A stretch of 64,000 nt of DNA from Lentzea albida. Lineage in GTDB: Bacteria; Actinomycetota; Actinomycetes; Mycobacteriales; Pseudonocardiaceae. Each line of letters opens with the position of its first letter. Positions within the stretch are counted from its first letter, which is position 1. The stretch lies in NCBI RefSeq assembly GCF_900111005.1, contig NZ_FOFV01000003.1, forward strand, positions 62,001 to 126,000. The letters are read 5' to 3'. Of the stretch, positions 62,294 to 64,000 are shown in pieces. A program made the position numbers and the translations under genes. Below the pieces are notes generated by a model. The model ran no database searches, was not told the DNA's origin, and saw only the letters and a program-made list of their open reading frames with translations.

Positions 62294-62956
62294 ATGTCCT
62301 TCTCAGGTGTCACGGCTGCGCTGAACCGGGTCGCGGAGTTGGCTGAGCAGGCGCTCCAGGCGCTGCGCCAGGCCTCTGACAGTGCCGGGGACTGCGGCAA
62401 GCTGCTCTCGGGGTCCACCGCGGGCACGACGAACGAGGACGAGGCCTCAGCGGTCACCGCCGACTTCGAGGCGGTGCGCGCTGGAGCTTTGCGGCAGTGC
62501 GAGGCTCTGGAAGCCGTGCTGCGCGGCATCGACCAGATCAGGGCAAGGTTCGAGGCCGGCACAGCACCTGAGCCGCCAACCTGGGCAGAGCAGCAGCGAG
62601 AACGTCTTCCTCCCTACATCACCAGCGGCTTTTATCTCGACCCGGACGGCCACGCAGAACTCGTGCAGAGCGGACGCGAACCCGACGGAGAACACGAGCG
62701 CATCAACAACCACCTGATCGCAGTGGGAGCTATTCCGCCCATCAAGATCGAGTCGGCAACGCACGTCGAGATGAAGGTGGCCTGGCGGATGCGACAAGGC
62801 GGTGTCGACCGGGTCGACCTGACCATCAACAACAAGGTCTGCACGGGCGACTTGTCCTGCACTCGCCTGTTGCCGTACGTGCTTCTGCCAGGACAAAAGC
62901 TCGTGATCCACGACCCGGTAAAGTCACATGAAATCCGCGGAAAGGACGTTCGGTGA
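62294..62956 (+). CDS. DddA-like (SCP1.201-type) cytidine deaminase toxin
   Basis: 220 residues. The N-terminal 90 are helical and heptad-like (AALNRVAELAEQALQALRQA), like the short WXG/LXG-type leaders of secreted actinobacterial toxins; no signal peptide. The C-terminal domain (about 105-208) has the deaminase zinc site: His157-Val-Glu159, and Cys183 with Cys189. The pattern SGFYLDPDGHAELVQSG...HVEMKVAWRMR...LTINNKVCTGDLSCTRLLPYVLLPGQ fits the SCP1.201/DddA family, which deaminates cytosine in double-stranded DNA. AGGGG before ATG 62294. Coupled (GTGA) to an Imm1 gene. The exact substrate is inference. Confidence 0.82.
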   Translation: MSFSGVTAALNRVAELAEQALQALRQASDSAGDCGKLLSGSTAGTTNEDEASAVTADFEAVRAGALRQCEALEAVLRGIDQIRARFEAGTAPEPPTWAEQQRERLPPYITSGFYLDPDGHAELVQSGREPDGEHERINNHLIAVGAIPPIKIESATHVEMKVAWRMRQGGVDRVDLTINNKVCTGDLSCTRLLPYVLLPGQKLVIHDPVKSHEIRGKDVR

Positions 62957-63432
62957 GCTTCACGCTCGAGTTCTGGTACTACGCCAAGACTGGCCCGCTG
63001 CAGTCAGGTGGACCAGTCTCGGCAAAATCGACCTCGGAGATCGAAGAGGTCCTCTCGAACCTCCTCAAGGAGGGCGCGCAGCCCCATCCCACTCAGGTGG
63101 TCGCCCCCGAACTGCCGAGGTTCGGCATTCTGGACATGCCGGACCGGATGTTCAAGATGGACCTCGACCACGAGAGCACCATCGGCGCACTGCACTACTT
63201 CGGGCCAGACGAGTACGACGAGCCCGGCCGGTTCTGGTCCTGGGCGTCAGTCTCGAACGAGGACCTCCCCAGTTCCCCACCCGTCCTGTACATCGACAAG
63301 GACAACCGGACCCCCTTCCCACCTCGCTCGGCGCTCACGCTGAAGACCATCACGAAGGCGTTGGACGAGTTTCGTCAGACCGGGACCCGCCCGACCTGCA
63401 TCGAGTGGCAGTCGACCGGCGGCATCGCCTGA
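62953..63432 (+). CDS. Imm1-family immunity protein
   Basis: 159 residues. GALHYFGPDEYDEPG, PVLYIDKDNRTPFPPRSAL and the ending EFRQTGTRPTCIEWQ match the Imm1 pattern, the family of the known DddA immunity protein DddI. The GTG start overlaps the toxin stop by four bases, which fixes their stoichiometry. It should bind and block the deaminase. Confidence 0.82.
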   Translation: MSFTLEFWYYAKTGPLQSGGPVSAKSTSEIEEVLSNLLKEGAQPHPTQVVAPELPRFGILDMPDRMFKMDLDHESTIGALHYFGPDEYDEPGRFWSWASVSNEDLPSSPPVLYIDKDNRTPFPPRSALTLKTITKALDEFRQTGTRPTCIEWQSTGGIA

Positions 63433-63441
63433 AAAGCGGGA

Positions 63442-63472
63442 ACGCCGGCCACGCGTGCTGCGTGACCGGCGT
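63442..63472. terminator. Terminator between Imm1 and yebC
   Basis: ACGCCGG...CACGC (63442-63454) pairs with GCGTG...CCGGCGT (63460-63472) apart from one C/A mismatch; between convergent genes. Confidence 0.82.
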
Positions 63473-63488
63473 CCGTCCGTGCGGGGTC

Positions 63489-64000
63489 TCAGCCGACCTC
63501 GGCCATGACCTCGTCCGACACGTCGAAGTTCGCGAAGACGTTCTGCACGTCGTCGCAGTCCTCCAGCGCGTCGATCAGCTTGAAGATCTTCTTCGCGCCC
63601 TCGGCCTCGAGCTGGACCGACACCGACGGCAGGAAGCTCGACTCGGCCGACTCGTAGTCGATGCCCGCGTCCTGCAGCGCCTTGCGGACCGGGATCAGGT
63701 CGCCCGCCTCGGACACGACCTCGAAGGCCTCGCCCAGGTCGTTGACCTCCTCGGCACCGGCCTCGAGCACCGACATCATCACGTCGTCCTCGGTCGTGCC
63801 CGCCTTCGGCACGATCACGACGCCCTTGCGGCTGAACATGTACGACACCGAACCGGGGTCGGCCATCGAACCGCCGTTGCGCGTCATCGCCGTGCGGACC
63901 TCGGTGGCGGCGCGGTTGCGGTTGTCGGTGAGGCACTCGATGAGCACCGCGACACCGTTGGGGCCATAGCCCTCGTACATGATCGTCTGCCAGTCGGCGC
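63489..64000 (-). CDS. yebC: YebC/PmpR-family protein (partial, 5' end outside window)
   Basis: The last 170 codons of a YebC/TACO1-type protein: [52 protein letters not shown] and the C-terminal [26 protein letters not shown] (parts). Members act as transcription regulators or as translation factors that ease ribosome stalling at prolines. In actinobacteria it usually precedes ruvCAB, which would lie downstream on this strand, but the toxin pair is found there instead. Confidence 0.93.
   Translation of the reverse strand, partial: ADWQTIMYEGYGPNGVAVLIECLTDNRNRAATEVRTAMTRNGGSMADPGSVSYMFSRKGVVIVPKAGTTEDDVMMSVLEAGAEEVNDLGEAFEVVSEAGDLIPVRKALQDAGIDYESAESSFLPSVSVQLEAEGAKKIFKLIDALEDCDDVQNVFANFDVSDEVMAEVG

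Overview
The window comes from a high-GC actinomycete chromosome: GTG starts are frequent, genes are packed with 4-base start/stop overlaps, and rbpA, whiA, the ergothioneine genes, XRE/DUF397 pairs and many apparent leaderless starts are present. Gene order and protein style point to Pseudonocardiaceae (Lentzea/Saccharothrix-like); the genus is inference. No rRNA, tRNA, insertion sequence, CRISPR array or origin was seen.

Layout. 1-8.5 kb: a coupled sugar-phosphate operon, tkt-tal-pgi-zwf-opcA-pgl, divergent from what is probably ctaB. 8.4-18.4 kb: an M48 peptidase, a GNAT acetyltransferase, a leucine-rich-variant repeat protein divergent from a large hybrid histidine kinase with a LacI-type sugar-binding sensor, a single-domain response regulator, two tandem secreted DUF4360 proteins, an orphan NarL-type kinase and a VanZ-like protein. 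18.4-21.8 kb: a membrane Ser/Thr kinase with a coupled exported partner, divergent from a Thr/Pro-rich surface protein. 21.8-34.1 kb: conserved core, with rbpA, secG, the gap-pgk-tpiA glycolytic operon, a zinc-finger/ATPase/LuxR regulator, and whiA-yvcK-rapZ preceded by uvrC and an odd repeat-rich reading frame. 34-43 kb: two Rieske lipoproteins, a primase/polymerase-like small protein divergent from an XRE-TPR regulator plus SLOG protein, a long nested inverted repeat, a 2-TM/coiled-coil pair, an S1 protein, a WYL regulator coupled to a SigG-like sigma factor, and a TauE permease. 43-50.7 kb: two paralogous secreted hydrolases and egtABCD. 50.7-64 kb: a secreted sorbosone-dehydrogenase-like protein, an AcnR-like repressor with a cytochrome P450, a peptide transporter, small accessory genes, a TetR/hydrolase pair, and a compact DddA-like cytidine deaminase toxin with an Imm1 immunity gene, ending in yebC (cut by the window edge).

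How genes work together. The two carbon operons cover the oxidative and non-oxidative pentose phosphate branches (no gnd seen) and the triose section of glycolysis. The most distinctive finds are the deaminase toxin/Imm1 pair; three promoters resembling the actinobacterial DNA-damage (RecA-NDp, PafBC-type) promoter, ahead of uvrC, of the WYL-SigG operon and, more weakly, of egtA; the XRE-SLOG module with a 13-bp inverted-repeat operator candidate; and the LacI-sensor hybrid kinase. All function calls come from reading the sequence and remembered family features; no database search was run.
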